Assembly: GCA_018894105.1 (NCBI GenBank)
Contig: CM032131.1
Span: 2,196,501-2,260,500 of the forward strand
DNA from: Jacaranda mimosifolia
Taxonomy: Eukaryota > Streptophyta > Magnoliopsida > Lamiales > Bignoniaceae
Direction of reading: 5' to 3'
Length of the DNA: 64,000 nt
Every line of letters starts with the position of its first letter. Position 1 is the first letter of the stretch. The notes beneath the pieces were generated by a model, which was not told where the DNA came from, ran no database searches, and was given only the letters and a program-made list of their open reading frames with translations. Shown here piece by piece: positions 1-11,955 of the stretch. The translations under genes were made by a program, and so were the position numbers.

Positions 1-433
1 ATCAATAAAAATATATCATCAAGCAAATAAGTAAACAAATATTTTAATTACACACATAATTTATTATAAAAACTTGCTTTTAAGTCTTTTGAATTTTTTA
101 TAACATCTCAACAGAAAGAATTCTTATCTATTTACATATACAAAATCTTGCGTTGTATAAGACCTAAGAAAAACTTTTAGGACAATTTAGTAGTTAAATC
201 AACTCTTTGTAGTAAAATTTTAATGTCCATTTGGATACAAAAATAACCATTATAAGTAATTTAAGATTTTAACAATCCATCCTCTATGGTTGTGAAATAA
301 ATAAGATCAAAAAATATCAAAGTAATAATTTTGATACTGCTAAAGTTCAAATTTTCAAGCTTTATTTTGTTATTTTATATTTTTACTCCCCAAAAAATTT
401 AAATTTTATTTGCTTAATTCGGATTAGGTCAAG
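1..433. other. AT-rich sequence, no gene seen
   Basis: This stretch is AT-rich with no sustained reading frame and no recognisable repeat family. It lies upstream of the hAT-related block. Confidence 0.5.
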
Positions 434-652
434 TTGATTCAAGTGGGTTCGGGTTGTCGTGTGACCCACAATCAAATTTTGAGTTGTTCGTGTAACCTGA
501 AATTTAACCCAACCCAACCCAACTCATTTTCTCTGGGTTCTCATTCATGTCAACCTTTATTGGACTTGGACCCAGAATGGGTCAACCCAAACCCAAACCC
601 AAACCCAATTTTTTTCGTGTCGAACTCATGTCGTGTTGGAATTTGCCACCGT
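434..652. repeat. GGGTT/AACCC-rich subterminal block of a hAT-type element
   Basis: The block holds runs of AACCC and AAACCC (about 505-525 and 585-608) and several GTCGTGT/TCGTGTCG motifs. It ends near TTGCCACC. Such GTCGTG and GGGTT motifs close to a TTGCCACC end are common in the subterminal regions of plant hAT elements. An open frame across it is only a by-product of low complexity. It abuts transposase-like sequence directly, so the N-terminal part of the transposase has been lost or replaced here. A simple AACCC-rich repeat is the alternative. Confidence 0.4.
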
Positions 653-657
653 TATTC

Positions 658-2066
658 AACATCTCCCATCTCCACATGATGGCCAAAATGTAGGTGTGGA
701 ATTAATTAATTTCATACAAGAATAGGGCATTGAGAAGAAAGTGTTTACAATAACTTTGGATAATGCAAGATATAATGATGGTGTGGTTGATTTATTGAGA
801 AATCATCTTTCTTTGATGAATTCTTCAATGTGTAATGGTGAATTTCTACATGTAAAATGTGGTGCTCATATCTTGAATTTGATCATGCAAGCTGATTTAA
901 AAATGATTGACACATGTGTTGAAAAGATTTGTGATAGTGTCAAGTATGTATAAGGATCATAAATGAGAATCATAAAATTTGCTGAGTGCGTTAGCAGTTG
1001 GGATCTTAAGACTAACAAGAAATTGAAACAAGATATGCCTATTAGATGGAATTCAATTTATTTGGTGTTGGATAGTTCTATCTTGAATTCACTTGCATTA
1101 TGTCAATTAAAGCTTATTGCACAAACTATAAGTGGTGTCCATCACTTAAAGAGTGAAGCCAAGTGGAAAAAATCATGAAGTTTTTGAGACCTTTTCATGA
1201 TATGACTCAGCTTTTCTCCGGACATAGATACCCAACATCAAGCCTCTATTTTTGTAATGTTTGGCAGATACAAATGCTCATGCAAGAGGAAATGGCAAGT
1301 ATTGATCTTGCTATAAGTAGAATGGCAAGAGACATGAAACTGAAATTTGATAAATATTGGGAGTCTTATAGTACCATATTGACATTTGTCATTGTTCTTT
1401 GATCCTCATTATAAGCTTGAGTTTGTGAAGTTTTGCTATAGAAATCCTGACCCTTTTACATCATATGAGAAAGTTAATCATTTAAGAGAGCAAATGTGGT
1501 TATTATTTGAGGAGTACTTGCATGCATCCCCTTCAAGATGTGGACAATCTTCAGTTCCTGCTATAGCTAATGGGTATGATGATGATATGTACGTTATGAT
1601 GGATGTAAGTATATTTGTATCTTTTATTTTTATTATCTTCTTTACTTTGTTAATTTTAACTAAAGCTCGTAAGAGGTTTTTTTGTTGTAGGAGTTTGATT
1701 CTTATAGAAGTTAATGTATAGATGCTAGAAGCCAATCACAGTTGGAACTATACTTATATGAGAGTCTAATTGATAGGAAACAATTTCCAAATCTAGATGT
1801 GCTTGATTATTGGAAAGGAAATACTGCTAGATATCGCGAGCTTGCCTTGGTGGCTCGTGATGTTTTGAGTATTCTAATCATTACTGTTGCCTCTAAATCT
1901 GTGTTTAGTCATGGTGGTAGAATTATCGGGAAATGTCGTAGTTCAGTTCTACCAAAGAATGTAGAAGTAATTTTGTGTGGTCGCGATTGGCTTGAAGGTC
2001 CAAATTTTTATTTCATTTCCATATTTTTAATTTTTTTAAGAATTTACTTTATTTTTTTGAATCATT
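658..2066 (+). pseudogene. hAT transposase remnant (RICESLEEPER/BED zinc finger type)
   Basis: This is a decayed transposase of the hAT superfamily, whose intact members cut and paste the element from the nucleus. Successive frames give the usual family order: HLPSPHDG, then VFTITLDNARYND, a CGAHILNLI segment, the IRWNS-like segment near 1050, KFDKYW near 1350, and DPHYKLEFVKFCY near 1400. The C-terminal dimerisation domain follows (1742-1990: LYLYESLIDRK, LDVLDYWKGN, LALVARDVLSI, CGRDWLEG). A GT-AG intron fits at 1605-1690. The BED zinc finger and N-terminal half are absent. There is a TAG near 730, another stop near 950, and frame changes near 1170 and 1390. The first open stretch begins at a GTG that is not a true start. 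The family call is firm and the gene is non-functional. Confidence 0.85.
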
Positions 2067-2823
2067 GATATTATTATATAATTTCATATTACAACTTATG
2101 ATTCTGAAGATGAGGAAGATGAATAGGACCTCTAAATAGATATTGAGAAGTTGGTTGCCCAAATTTGCAGTACTTCATATGCATGCTAAGGTCAAGACTT
2201 CATCTTTATTAATTACACACTCATGAATCTGTTTACTTAAAGATGACTAAGTTTTATATTTCTTTTTACCAAAATGTTTCTTGAGATATCTTCTATGTTG
2301 TATATCCGACCAAGACTAGTGATATTGTTTGCGATTTGTATTGCATCCTATGATGGAAAGTCACTTAAAATTGATACTCTGGAAGCTAGTAGCATGATGT
2401 TGCCATGCAAGGGTTGCACGGGGGATATGTTTTGATGAAAACTCAATTTTGATGGCTTTGCATTGAATTGAAAACAATATTGCTATTTTGATTTTAAACA
2501 ATGCTTAGTTGTATTGACTTTTTTAGTTGGCTTTGGTATAATTAAACACTCATGTTGAAATTTAAATTTGGTTGTTGGTGTAAATGGAATTGTACAAAGT
2601 TTATCATATTCTTTTAGCTTAAATGGGAAAAAGAGTAACTTGACTTTTTGCTTAATTATGGTAAGTTTGACCAGGCTTGGAGAAGTCTGAATTTGTTGGA
2701 TTCATGCTTGTTAAATTAAAATAAATATATTATAATTGTTATTTTGTATTAAAATGCAGAAATATAAATATTACAAAGTTATGAGTAAATTATAGGTTCA
2801 CTTAATTTAATTTTAGTTTAAAT
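2067..2823. other. AT-rich 3' flank of the hAT remnant
   Basis: No open frame or recognised motif was found. The sequence ends at the TAAAT target site of the next element and may be hAT non-coding sequence that continues beyond it at 6332. Confidence 0.4.
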
Positions 2824-3841
2824 TGTAACATCCCGTCCAGGAGGTGCCTGCTCCCGTCTGGTATGCTACTCCAATCAAATTTTCAAGAATTTCCAAATAT
2901 AAAATAAGCATCTCTGAAAATTTCAATTTAAACAATCCCATAACAACCCAAAAAATAAGTAAGATCATAATCAATTATTGACATCTAAATCAACTAGTCA
3001 TGCTTCAAAACTTCAAGCCAAATATGAGTTTTCATAGTTTACAATCGCCCAAAAGATCACATTAAACATCTAAGGCTCCAATATTTTACACTTCTTAAAA
3101 GATAAAGATGTAGCCTATTGACAAACACATAATTTACACTATACATGTATACCACATTCTTACCATTTGTAGATTCCTTGATAATACTATTTATACTGTG
3201 CACAATGGCCCAAGCTCATGTGCCTTCTATTCTTTCAATCTGGGGCAAAGAACGGTACAAGGAAGGTAAGTTCGAATGACTTAGTAAGGTAAAGATCAAA
3301 ATGCATAGATAGGATATAACGAATGGAATAAAATATATACATATAAGAAAAACATTTATTTCAAGTACGAATAATTAAAGCACACATCCAAGCAATAGGA
3401 TATTGAAGAATAGAAAATTTTCACAGAATTCACGAAATAGAATTGGAGATCATGAGCTGACTCAACGCTGTCCCATACCGGCGAACAGACGTCTCAAGTT
3501 TTAGTACATTGCATGGGAAATCTCATATGCAAAACTTAAGAATTGAATCAATTTAGAGAACCATGTGTACAAGTATGTTTGATAAAAGACTCAGTTTCAA
3601 AATTTAGGGATCAGTTCAATCTTATAAAACGATTGTGCACAAACATTTAAATAAATCAATTATATGAGCATATTTAATGAAATCAATTCTACAATAATGT
3701 TTTCACTTGGTGCTTTATGCCATAATCACCATTTAGCAGAATAAATCAAAATCACTTTCAAGTTGATCTAGAAGATGGCTTCCATAACTAGTGCATAAAT
3801 ACGAGCGAAGCAGCACCACTATATAAATACGAACGAGTTAA

Positions 3842-4140
3842 CATGACTGCATGTATCACCAGTACATAAGTACGGGTCAGCTAGTATGACTTCCTCTATC
3901 ACCAATATATAAGTATGGGTCAGCCAATGTGACTGTCTCTATCACCAATATATAAGTACAGGTCAGCTAACATGACTGCCTCTATCACCAAGTAATCACG
4001 GGCTGGTAGAGATGGCATCCATAACCATTATAGAATTACGGGTTGGTAGAGACGACCTTTACAACCAATGTATGATGGGTTGGTAGGACGGCCTCCACAA
4101 CTAATATATTAACTAGTAATAGCTAGTTAGTACGACTACC
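3842..4140. repeat. 43-bp minisatellite inside element A
   Basis: Units start at 3842, 3885, 3928 and 3971, a spacing of exactly 43 bp. Each carries a TGACT..CTCTATCACCA core and TAAGTACGGGTCAGC. Further degenerate units with GGGTTGGTAGAGA run on to about 4140. Units are not separated by unique spacers, so this is not a CRISPR array. Element B has only a short, poorly preserved counterpart near 7380-7470. Confidence 0.8.
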
Positions 4141-5926
4141 TCACAAATAATATCTTAAAACATGGCAATTGGGTTGAGAACAAGTTGGTTAAGTTGTAGT
4201 TCAATTGGCAAATTTAAAATCCAATTCATATGGGATCATTAGAAAATTCAAAATTTCAAATGATACTTTTCAAAGTTCTTTCATATGAAAATATTGTTAT
4301 TCAGAATATGTTATTTTTAAACCCTTGTTCAAGGGCAACCTTTGAGAAAGAAGTCAAACGGAATATTTAGCCAATACCTCGAGTCCAATGTAAGAGTTTA
4401 GAGATAGATATAGCATAAATAAAACGGTATCAAACAATGAATTGATTTTAAAATTTCAATACAAGAGCAAATAGGCAATAATATTATATTTACCAGATAT
4501 AGATTCTTTTCCCAACAAGAAAATCTCGTACTATCAAGTATAAGCCTCACCCGATAATATTAGGTAACAAAGCTTTCCTTAGTGAACCTGATAGCTCATC
4601 TCTTCGTTACCTAGTCATCCTAAAATATCATATTAGAGAGACTAAAATAACCTTAAATTAATCTCTTAATTTATATAGCTATGCTCAATATATAGGTTGA
4701 TAATTTATTTTCTTGTCATACTCTTTATGAATTCCAGGTTCATGTATTAAGATGTTTAACCATGTTGAATTCTTGTCTACCATATAACCACATGTCTAAA
4801 TAGTAATTATTTTATTTTGTAATATCACTTAACCATATCTTATACTTTAAAATGAAGTTCTAATCCCTAATTTGGCCCAACCAACACAATTTTACTAATT
4901 ATTTTAATTCTTGATAACTATCCAACTTATTTGACTTGATTCAAGTTTTCTAAATCAACATTTATCACAAGGTTATAACTTATTTATTATTTGAGAATCC
5001 TTTTAAGCTTAATCATAGGTCCATTATGGACTATACTCATTGTCAATTTTAATTCTAATCAATTATATCTTGATCTCAATGATTGGAGTGTTGAATTCAT
5101 ACCTATTTTGTATCAAGTCAAAGCTTAATCTAAATTTCAGGATTTCTCAATTACATCTTACTCAAATATTCAATTCTCGTAAATATTTGAATAACATTTT
5201 AAATTGTATAATTTCAAATTCAATTCTTACATATGAGTCGACTAAGTTCTAATTTTTTATTTGAGACTAAATCACCTTATTCGTATAATCCAATCTGATC
5301 ATAATTCAAGAAATTAATCGAATAATGGTTCTATTGAAAAAGATTTTACCTAATTAGGCCAAATCAGGCACGAAAGTAGCCCAAGTGAATTCGAAATCAA
5401 AATCTGGACACCATCATTGTGCTTGGCCGAACTGCCACCAGACCATTGCCAAAAAATTTTCCAACACCACCACCAAATGCACCTCTTTCCAGTGAGCAAA
5501 ACCCCTCACTCAATTTCATGATTGAGCGCCGCTTGCCCGGTCAATTTAGCCTTGAACCTCTGCGAAAGCCCTAGGCACCGCTGTTCCACCACCACCAAAA
5601 TTCCTCTTCCATTGCCACTTAAAACCCGAGATTGTTGGTACCCTCCACATGCCCATGCAATTCCGATCATAACCCACCAAAGCCCATTGCGATTCGGTTA
5701 CCGGAAGTGGAGGAATCACTGCTACCACTGTATGCCTCCGTTCGGCCTCTAATTTTTGGTGTTTCACTAGTAGTTGTGGAGTATTCTGGGTGTCAAAAGA
5801 TTCACCACGATGTCAGGAAGATGGCTATCAATTTAGATTTGTGTTTTGAGCTCAATTCAATAGGTTCGAAGCTTGGGAAGGTCTGGGTCCCTATTTGCGA
5901 ATTAGATAAAGTTTTGTTCTCCTTTC

Positions 5927-5935
5927 TATATATAG
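5927..5935 (+). promoter_or_regulatory. TATA box of LTR-like element A
   Basis: TATATATAG sits upstream of the last 400 bp of element A. The equivalent position of element B holds a longer TATA run (9346-9358). The shared placement supports a promoter at the U3/R boundary. Confidence 0.4.
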
Positions 5936-6331
5936 AAGATACTTTCCAGGATGTTCACTTTGAACTCAAAAGTCCTTGGCCGCCTACAATTAAGTCCCTA
6001 AACTTTTCGGCTAACTTCAATTTGACCCCTGAAGTTTCAATTCTTATCCAATGGCCTCTAATACTTCTAATTCCAGAAAATTGGATCCTAATTTAATTAT
6101 TTTATAGTCCTTAAACTCTTAACTTTCCCATGATGGCCTCTAAATTTTATAATTTTGGATAATCAAGTCCCTTTCTCCTTTTACGATTAAATCCCCCAAC
6201 TGTCAATATTATTACTAATAAGCTTCTGTTAAAATTTAACTCAAAATTAATCCAACCTAATTTATGGAATTCATATTTTATTTTGTTGAACATTAGCTTA
6301 GATTTAGGGACTTGAAATTCAGGGTGTTACA

Positions 6332-6597
6332 TAAGTGATGAATAAATTTTAATAATAATTAAGCGTATTAAATAAAGATCAAAAGATTATAGTTTAATAA
6401 AATAATATAACATTGTATTTAACATAAAGTTTAGATTTTTGTATTGGACACACCTAAACCCGACCCAATCCATTTTTAACCCATAAATATAAACCCATTT
6501 TGAGCCAAGACCATTTTGAATCCAACCCAACCTAACCCACCCATTTGAGCATATATGTGAGTATTTTGTTTTCATTGTTGTTATTTCGATTTAGTGA
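6332..6597. other. hAT-like subterminal DNA between elements A and B
   Basis: This 266-bp spacer contains an AACCC/CCCAACC-rich block (about 6455-6545), like the block at 434-652. It may be the distal part of the same hAT element, split by insertion of A at the TAAAT site. Confidence 0.35.
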
Positions 6598-9500
6598 TGT
6601 AGCGCCCCAATTGGGAGGTGTTTGCTCCTGTCCGAGGTGCTAGCCATTCTATATCGCAAGCTTTCTAAATAATAGAAAATAAACCTCTTAAAATTCAAAG
6701 TATTTAATTTCTACAAGCGACATCTATATGAAGTTCGGCTTATAATCAAAATATCATGAATCACACTTAGCACTTCTATCACATTCATTAAATTTGGTCA
6801 GTATTTCAATAGATACAATCTATGTATTTATACATTCATTGGGTTCATTACCTCATGTGTCACATGAGATAGTCTATATTCGTCACTCGTTCTCATCTGA
6901 GTGTAAAGAATGAAAGATAACAACACAACAACGTAAGTCCAAATGACTTAGTGAGATATCATAGCAATAACATCAGAGTGATAATTTTCCAAATATTATA
7001 TAGGAAATAAGTAGAAGCATTAAAATTTTCAGAAGTCGTGAGAGAAGATTTTAGTTAAAATTTTAATTGATCCATCTCACCACCATCCTATACAAGTGAT
7101 GAGACCTCACAAAACTCACTGCCTTTTTATAGAGGTTTAAATCTCAATTACGACCAAAAGGGTCGACATGACATTCGAACAATCACTAGATATTTGTCAA
7201 ACATTTGAGTTTCAAAGCATAAGCATCAAGCATATCAATTACTTTCACAATCTTGTTGTTGGTGGTTCTCATACCTTGTCACTCAACTTTCAAAAACACA
7301 AAAATCCTTATCCCTCCAATTTTTGAGTGATTAGCTCGAACAAGTAAACATGCATGAGGCGTGGCTAGCTACATGTTTTATCCCACTCATAGACAACTAC
7401 CTCCAGCTGGCTAAGAGATAGGATTATATATACAACTTGTATGGGCATCAGCTAAAAGACTGGCCACCATCGGTCCGTTCCGCCCGGTAGTCTTTCGAAG
7501 CAGATCCTAGGGCCTACCCCCAAGGCCGTATCAAGTATATTCATGAATATCATGTAACATGTCCAACAACATTTCAGTTAACATTCTGATTTGCCATGAC
7601 AAATGAGCAATCAAGTAATTTATATCAAGCTCATTTCAAGGTAATAGTCATGGCACTAATAGAACACATATTTCAAAATCCCCTTTTAGTTTTTCCAACA
7701 CATTCGCCAATTTTAGGTAAAACGGGCATAAATAAAGTTCAATAGGAAATACAATCAGCATAAAGTGGCGATGTGTGGTAAATTTCGCAACACGTTCATT
7801 GGAAAGGATCAAGTGATAAAGACATAGTAATAAGTAGATATGTTCTTTCCCCAGCAAAAAAATCTCGTACAATCGAGTATAAACTTACTTGGCAATGTAG
7901 AGAAATTCCTAGTTGTATGGTCACTCAAGTCCTAGCTTCCTAGTCAAATGGAGAATTGTCATAAGATAACCCAAGTTATAATCTTATCAATCCTCTAAAT
8001 CTTAAGTTTAAATATAGTTAATTTCTTTATCAAACTCAAGGTTTTCTGACACAATTCTGATAATTTTGGTTTCATATATAAATTCCTAAGACAATTAAAT
8101 GTGGTAATCCTAAACTAGTCTGTTGATGAATTGATTACTAATATGATCTACATCATTGTGGTCTCATTTAGGATTCCAATATTTAATAGATATTTGTTGC
8201 TATAACACTCAAGTTCAATTATATCTCATCTCAAATGACCTTAATCTTTCAAACATGATACTCTTAGTATTATGAGACTTTACTTACTTGAGCCCGGTCA
8301 TTCACATTTTATCGTCTTAATGTTCTAACCATCTTAATAGTTTTACATGCTTGGGCCAACTCAATCCTCAAGTTACCCGACCTGTTTTATGAATGTTTTA
8401 CTCTATCTTATTCTATAAGCATGGCCTTGATTGTCTTATTCTAAGACTTTGAGCTAGTAATTCTTGAGTGGCTACCCCCAACAAACTCCAATCATCATTC
8501 CAGTTATTTCACAATTACGTAACAACGGTCTAGGTTCCTAAATTAATTGAGTTTTTTGGATCTATCACGTCCAAGTCTGATAATTTGTTTTCATTCTAAT
8601 ATTCATATAACTTAAGATTAGATTGACAATCAATTTTGCCCAACGTTTACAAAATTAATTATCATCTTGAGTTAAATTATATTTGAATAACCTTAATGTA
8701 ATAAACATTTAATTAGAATTATAAAAATCAATTGACTTAACATTCGATATGAAATTTACCCAATTGGATCGAATCGAGATCCAATCTTAAGTCGGGAACA
8801 AGTCAGATGGACTTAAAATCACATTTTGAATCTTTTGTCAGATCGCTGCCATGCTCCATCGCCGGAGATGGAGGTCACCACCACCCACAGGTGAGCCTCA
8901 TCGAGCCCAACAAAATGCCCCAGTCAATTCCTAATTTCGCCACCTCCTCGCCGGTAAATTGAGCTAAAACTGCTGCGAATCCTAATCCGCCGTCGTCCGC
9001 CACCCATTTCCAATTACCCTTTCACCGCTAGTTGAATCATCAAATTGAAACAACCACCACACTGCCCATCCAAATCCGACCAAAAGGCAAAAGCCCTATG
9101 AGCTTGGCCTCGTTCCACTGCCGAAAATGGCGGAACCGCAAACTCGCTATGCCCCACCATCGGTCTTCTTTTTTGGCCAATTTCCCGATTGTTTCTTGGT
9201 GCGTTTTATATGGTTTTACTCCTTTCAGCTAGGGAAAGCTACCTACATCGTTGGTTTCAAGTTTTAAGGTCATTTTCCAGCAATTTGCTATTAGGGTAAG
9301 GTTTAGGTTGGTTTTGAAAATTAATTGAAAATTCGTCCTTCACCCTATATATATAAAAGTATTTTGCAGCTCTTCAAATTTGACCCGTAGAATTTTTCAC
9401 CGCCTTTAATTAGACCCCTTCAAATTTCTAACCGACTTCAATTGCACCCCAAAGTTCTATTCGATTTACAATTTGGCCCAAAAAAATTAGTTTAGTCCTT

Positions 9501-9782
9501 AAAAGTTTTATTTGTTGCACATTGACCTCAGACATTTCTGTTCCTGGGTGATTGTGTCCAAATTTAATTATTTTACAATCTTAACCTTTTTAACTTTCCC
9601 ACATTGATTTCTAAATTTTATAATTTTAGACAATCAAGTCCTTCTCTCGTTTACAATTTAATCCCTCGATTGTAAATATTTAATTCTAGATGGTAATTAA
9701 ATCTAACCCTAACTTAATCTAGTCAAACTTATCGATCTTATATTTTATTTTGTTTTAGGATCTCAAAATTTGGGGTGTTACA
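6598..9782 (+). mobile_element. 3.2-kb LTR-like element B (probable solo LTR)
   Basis: The element starts TGTAGCGCCCC and ends GGGGTGTTACA. Flanks AGTGA (6593-6597) and AATGA (9783-9787) form a 5-bp target duplication with one change. It is a diverged relative of element A, with the same order of shared blocks, the same AAGTCCYT-type pyrimidine-rich motifs near the 3' end, and a TATA run at 9346-9358. It has no coding frame of note. As with A, a solo LTR is the favoured interpretation. Confidence 0.65.
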
Positions 9783-9950
9783 AATGACGACAACCAACGT
9801 GTATAGAAATACTGTGTCCTTTTAATTTTTCTTGCTTTGTTTGTCGTATTCATCATTTTATTTAAATAAAAGTTTCAAAGATGCTCCTTGTAATTTATAT
9901 GTACATAGTTGAAATCTTGTTTTCGCAATGCTTACAAATGATACTCCATA

Positions 9951-10284
9951 TCAGGAGTACAAATGAGTTGAGACAGTTCACAAGTTTTATAAAGTGGGTT
10001 CGAGCTAATTCGACTCGAACTTAATCACTATTTCAAGTCGATTTCTAGTTGTTTATATCTAAACTTGAGGCTCATGATAATTTTACTTTATTGATAAATA
10101 TATATTTTATTACTATTATTTTATTTCAAATTCGAGTTTAAATTTTTAGTTGTTCACAACTCACTCGACAATTTAAATTTATTAAAATAAGTCAAGTTCG
10201 AATTTTTATCGACCTCAAAAGGATATTAAATGTGTTGAAAAATTTTCTTTCAAACTTGATTTAAGTCGACTGAATTGTATCCCT
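9951..10284. mobile_element. hAT-type MITE, 334 bp
   Basis: The left end AGGAGTACAAATGAGT matches the reverse complement of the right end, AGGGATACAATTCAGT, as an imperfect terminal inverted repeat. The flanks ACTCCATA (9943-9950) and ACTTCATA (10285-10292) form an 8-bp target duplication with one mismatch, the length expected of hAT elements. The interior has CAAGTTCGA-type subterminal motifs and no coding capacity. Confidence 0.6.
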
Positions 10285-10293
10285 ACTTCATAG

Positions 10294-11236
10294 TACAAAT
10301 TGCCAACTTTTACTAACAGACAAGCATATTTACATTTTTTGTTTTGGTGCAAGAATCAAGTACATAAAAATACAATAAAATTCTTGTTCCACAGATATAA
10401 TCAGAGATGTTTTATTGTGAAATAAAAAACACTGGGAAATATTTGAGATTTTTCATTTTTTTTTTTTTGTAGGGGTGGGGGTATGGTGGTCAAATTGTAC
10501 ACTTAGCACTTGAAATAACCACATCAAAATGTGGGGGATTTTCTAACTTGTTAACAATTTCTAGGAACCTTGTTACTTCTTCCGTTCCTAGCCTCAAATT
10601 GCTAGATTCTTTTTGCCCCTCCTTGTTTTATTCACATTATTAAAATATTAAATTAAATTGTTTCTCAGAGGGTGAAGAAACTATTTTTCATAAAATTTTA
10701 CTTACATGTGATCCATTCAATCATCACTCTTAAATGAAAATTTAATAAAAAATATTATTCTTAAAAATCACTGAACAATACTGAGCTAAAATGATTCATG
10801 TTATTTTTTGTGGTGGAGATGAAATGTAGCATTAATATATCAAACAAATTTTGCACTTCCGTTATGCCAGATAAAAATGAAAATTAGTAAGTTTTTCTAT
10901 TTTACATATAGTTTAACTTGATTATTCAATTAAAACTTCCATAAAATGTTCTTTTAGAAGAAAGCTAAGAAAAAGCATAATTTTTTATTATTTTGAACAA
11001 GTAAAGTTACACAAATATTTGATTATCTGTCATTTACTTTTCCATAATAATCCATGTAATGTGTAAATATGAATTCTAAAATTTTATTTGCGTGAAATTC
11101 GAAGTACAACTTTAATATTCTATTTTTGGTTTTTTGAAAAATGGCATGCACAATTTTGCCTTTCAAAAAACTAACTACTTTTACGTCACAATCTCTCTGC
11201 GCACGTAGTTGTATTCATTTCGGAAAGCATCCTTTT
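10294..11236. other. AT-rich intergenic DNA
   Basis: There is no sustained frame. A poly-T run lies near 10460. No repeat family was recognised in this stretch. Confidence 0.5.
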
Positions 11237-11912
11237 TGATATGGGGTGGCTCAAGTAGCTCGACCCAAATCAAGTTGGCTCAGAGATGCAGCATCATGCC
11301 CAATCTTACATTCGAGGCCCATATGCACAATCGATCTCGGTCGACCTCTTTCTCGACCCGTGCCTCTAACCTGTTTCCCAGAACGATGTTTTAAAGAGGT
11401 TGATACAGTACAATACCCTGCCGCCGCATTAAATGTACTGACGGGCGGCATGCCTTCGCATTAACAGCGCATGCTGCCCCCCTTACCGTCTGACACAGCA
11501 GGCGCTTCAACAGTGTACCCCTCTACTTTAAAGCCTGGAAAGATGGCCACCTAGAGTGGCAGAGAGAGGGGAGTTGACCAATTGCCTCTCATATAAGGAC
11601 AAAGGCCATCCCTACTCGTCAGGGGCATCAAAGACAAAACCCCAAGTGGAGAAGGCTATAAATACCCCAATTCCAACCTTCTAAAGGTATGCACTCATAT
11701 ATACAAAAAGTCCATACTCTGCTGCTCTTATTATCAAGGCAACCCGCATTGACTTGAGCGTCGGAGGGCCTAAGCCGAGGGCTCCTCGGCTAGCCCGACG
11801 TTTGCTGGTGATTGCAGGATTCAGCCTACATGAACAAGTATATCGACTAGAGAGGTCGAGTTTCATCAAGTCTCCAAGTTGAACCAATACACAACGGATC
11901 AAACCCTCATCA
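11237..11912 (+). repeat. 5' LTR of gypsy copy 1
   Basis: The LTR runs from TGATATGGGG to CCTCATCA, beginning TGAT and ending ATCA. It is the counterpart of the 822-bp LTR of copy 2. A TATAAATA box lies at 11657-11664, followed by a conserved TGACTTGAGCGTCGGAGG block near 11750 that recurs in the other copies. Confidence 0.75.
11657..11664 (+). promoter_or_regulatory. LTR TATA box, copy 1
   Basis: TATAAATA in the context AAGGC-TATAAATA-CCC is also found at 37376-37383 in copy 2 and near 44595 in its 3' LTR remnant. This conservation marks the LTR promoter. Confidence 0.6.
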
Positions 11913-11933
11913 TTTGGCGTCGTCTGTGGAAAA
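11913..11933 (+). other. Primer-binding region, copy 1
   Basis: The sequence TTTGGCGTCGTCTGTGG directly follows the LTR end. The same motif, with changes, follows the LTR in copy 2 (37641), copy 3 (reverse complement, just below 55688) and the second family (60908). TTTGGCGCCGTCTGTGG-like primer sites are common in Tat-lineage elements. I have not assigned the priming tRNA. Confidence 0.55.
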
Positions 11934-11955
11934 CATCTTAATCCTCTATTGAAAG

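Larger units (their letters stand above)
2824..6331 (+). mobile_element. 3.5-kb LTR-like element A (probable solo LTR)
   Basis: The element starts TGTAACATCCC and ends GGGTGTTACA, an inverted terminal match of the TG...CA kind. It is flanked by TAAAT (2819-2823) and TAAGT (6332-6336), a 5-bp target duplication with one change. It has no coding capacity. A TATATATAG box lies at 5927-5935, about 400 bp from the 3' end, which suits an LTR promoter read on the plus strand. It shares internal blocks with element B, such as the TCTCGTAC block near 4525 and 7863 and the ATGACTTAGT block near 3277 and 6947. A solo LTR of a large Ty3/gypsy element is the best reading; a non-autonomous LARD-type element is the alternative. 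Confidence 0.65.

Noticed and set aside
3842..4140. CRISPR-like regular repeats
   Set aside because: Units are contiguous with no unique spacers, in a plant repeat. The same applies to the 87-bp arrays at 43321 and 49594.
5522..6096. Overlapping open frames of 70-154 residues near the end of LTR-like element A
   Set aside because: They differ between A and B, have no family features, and lie in the transcribed end of an LTR-like element. The same region of B is not open in the same frame.
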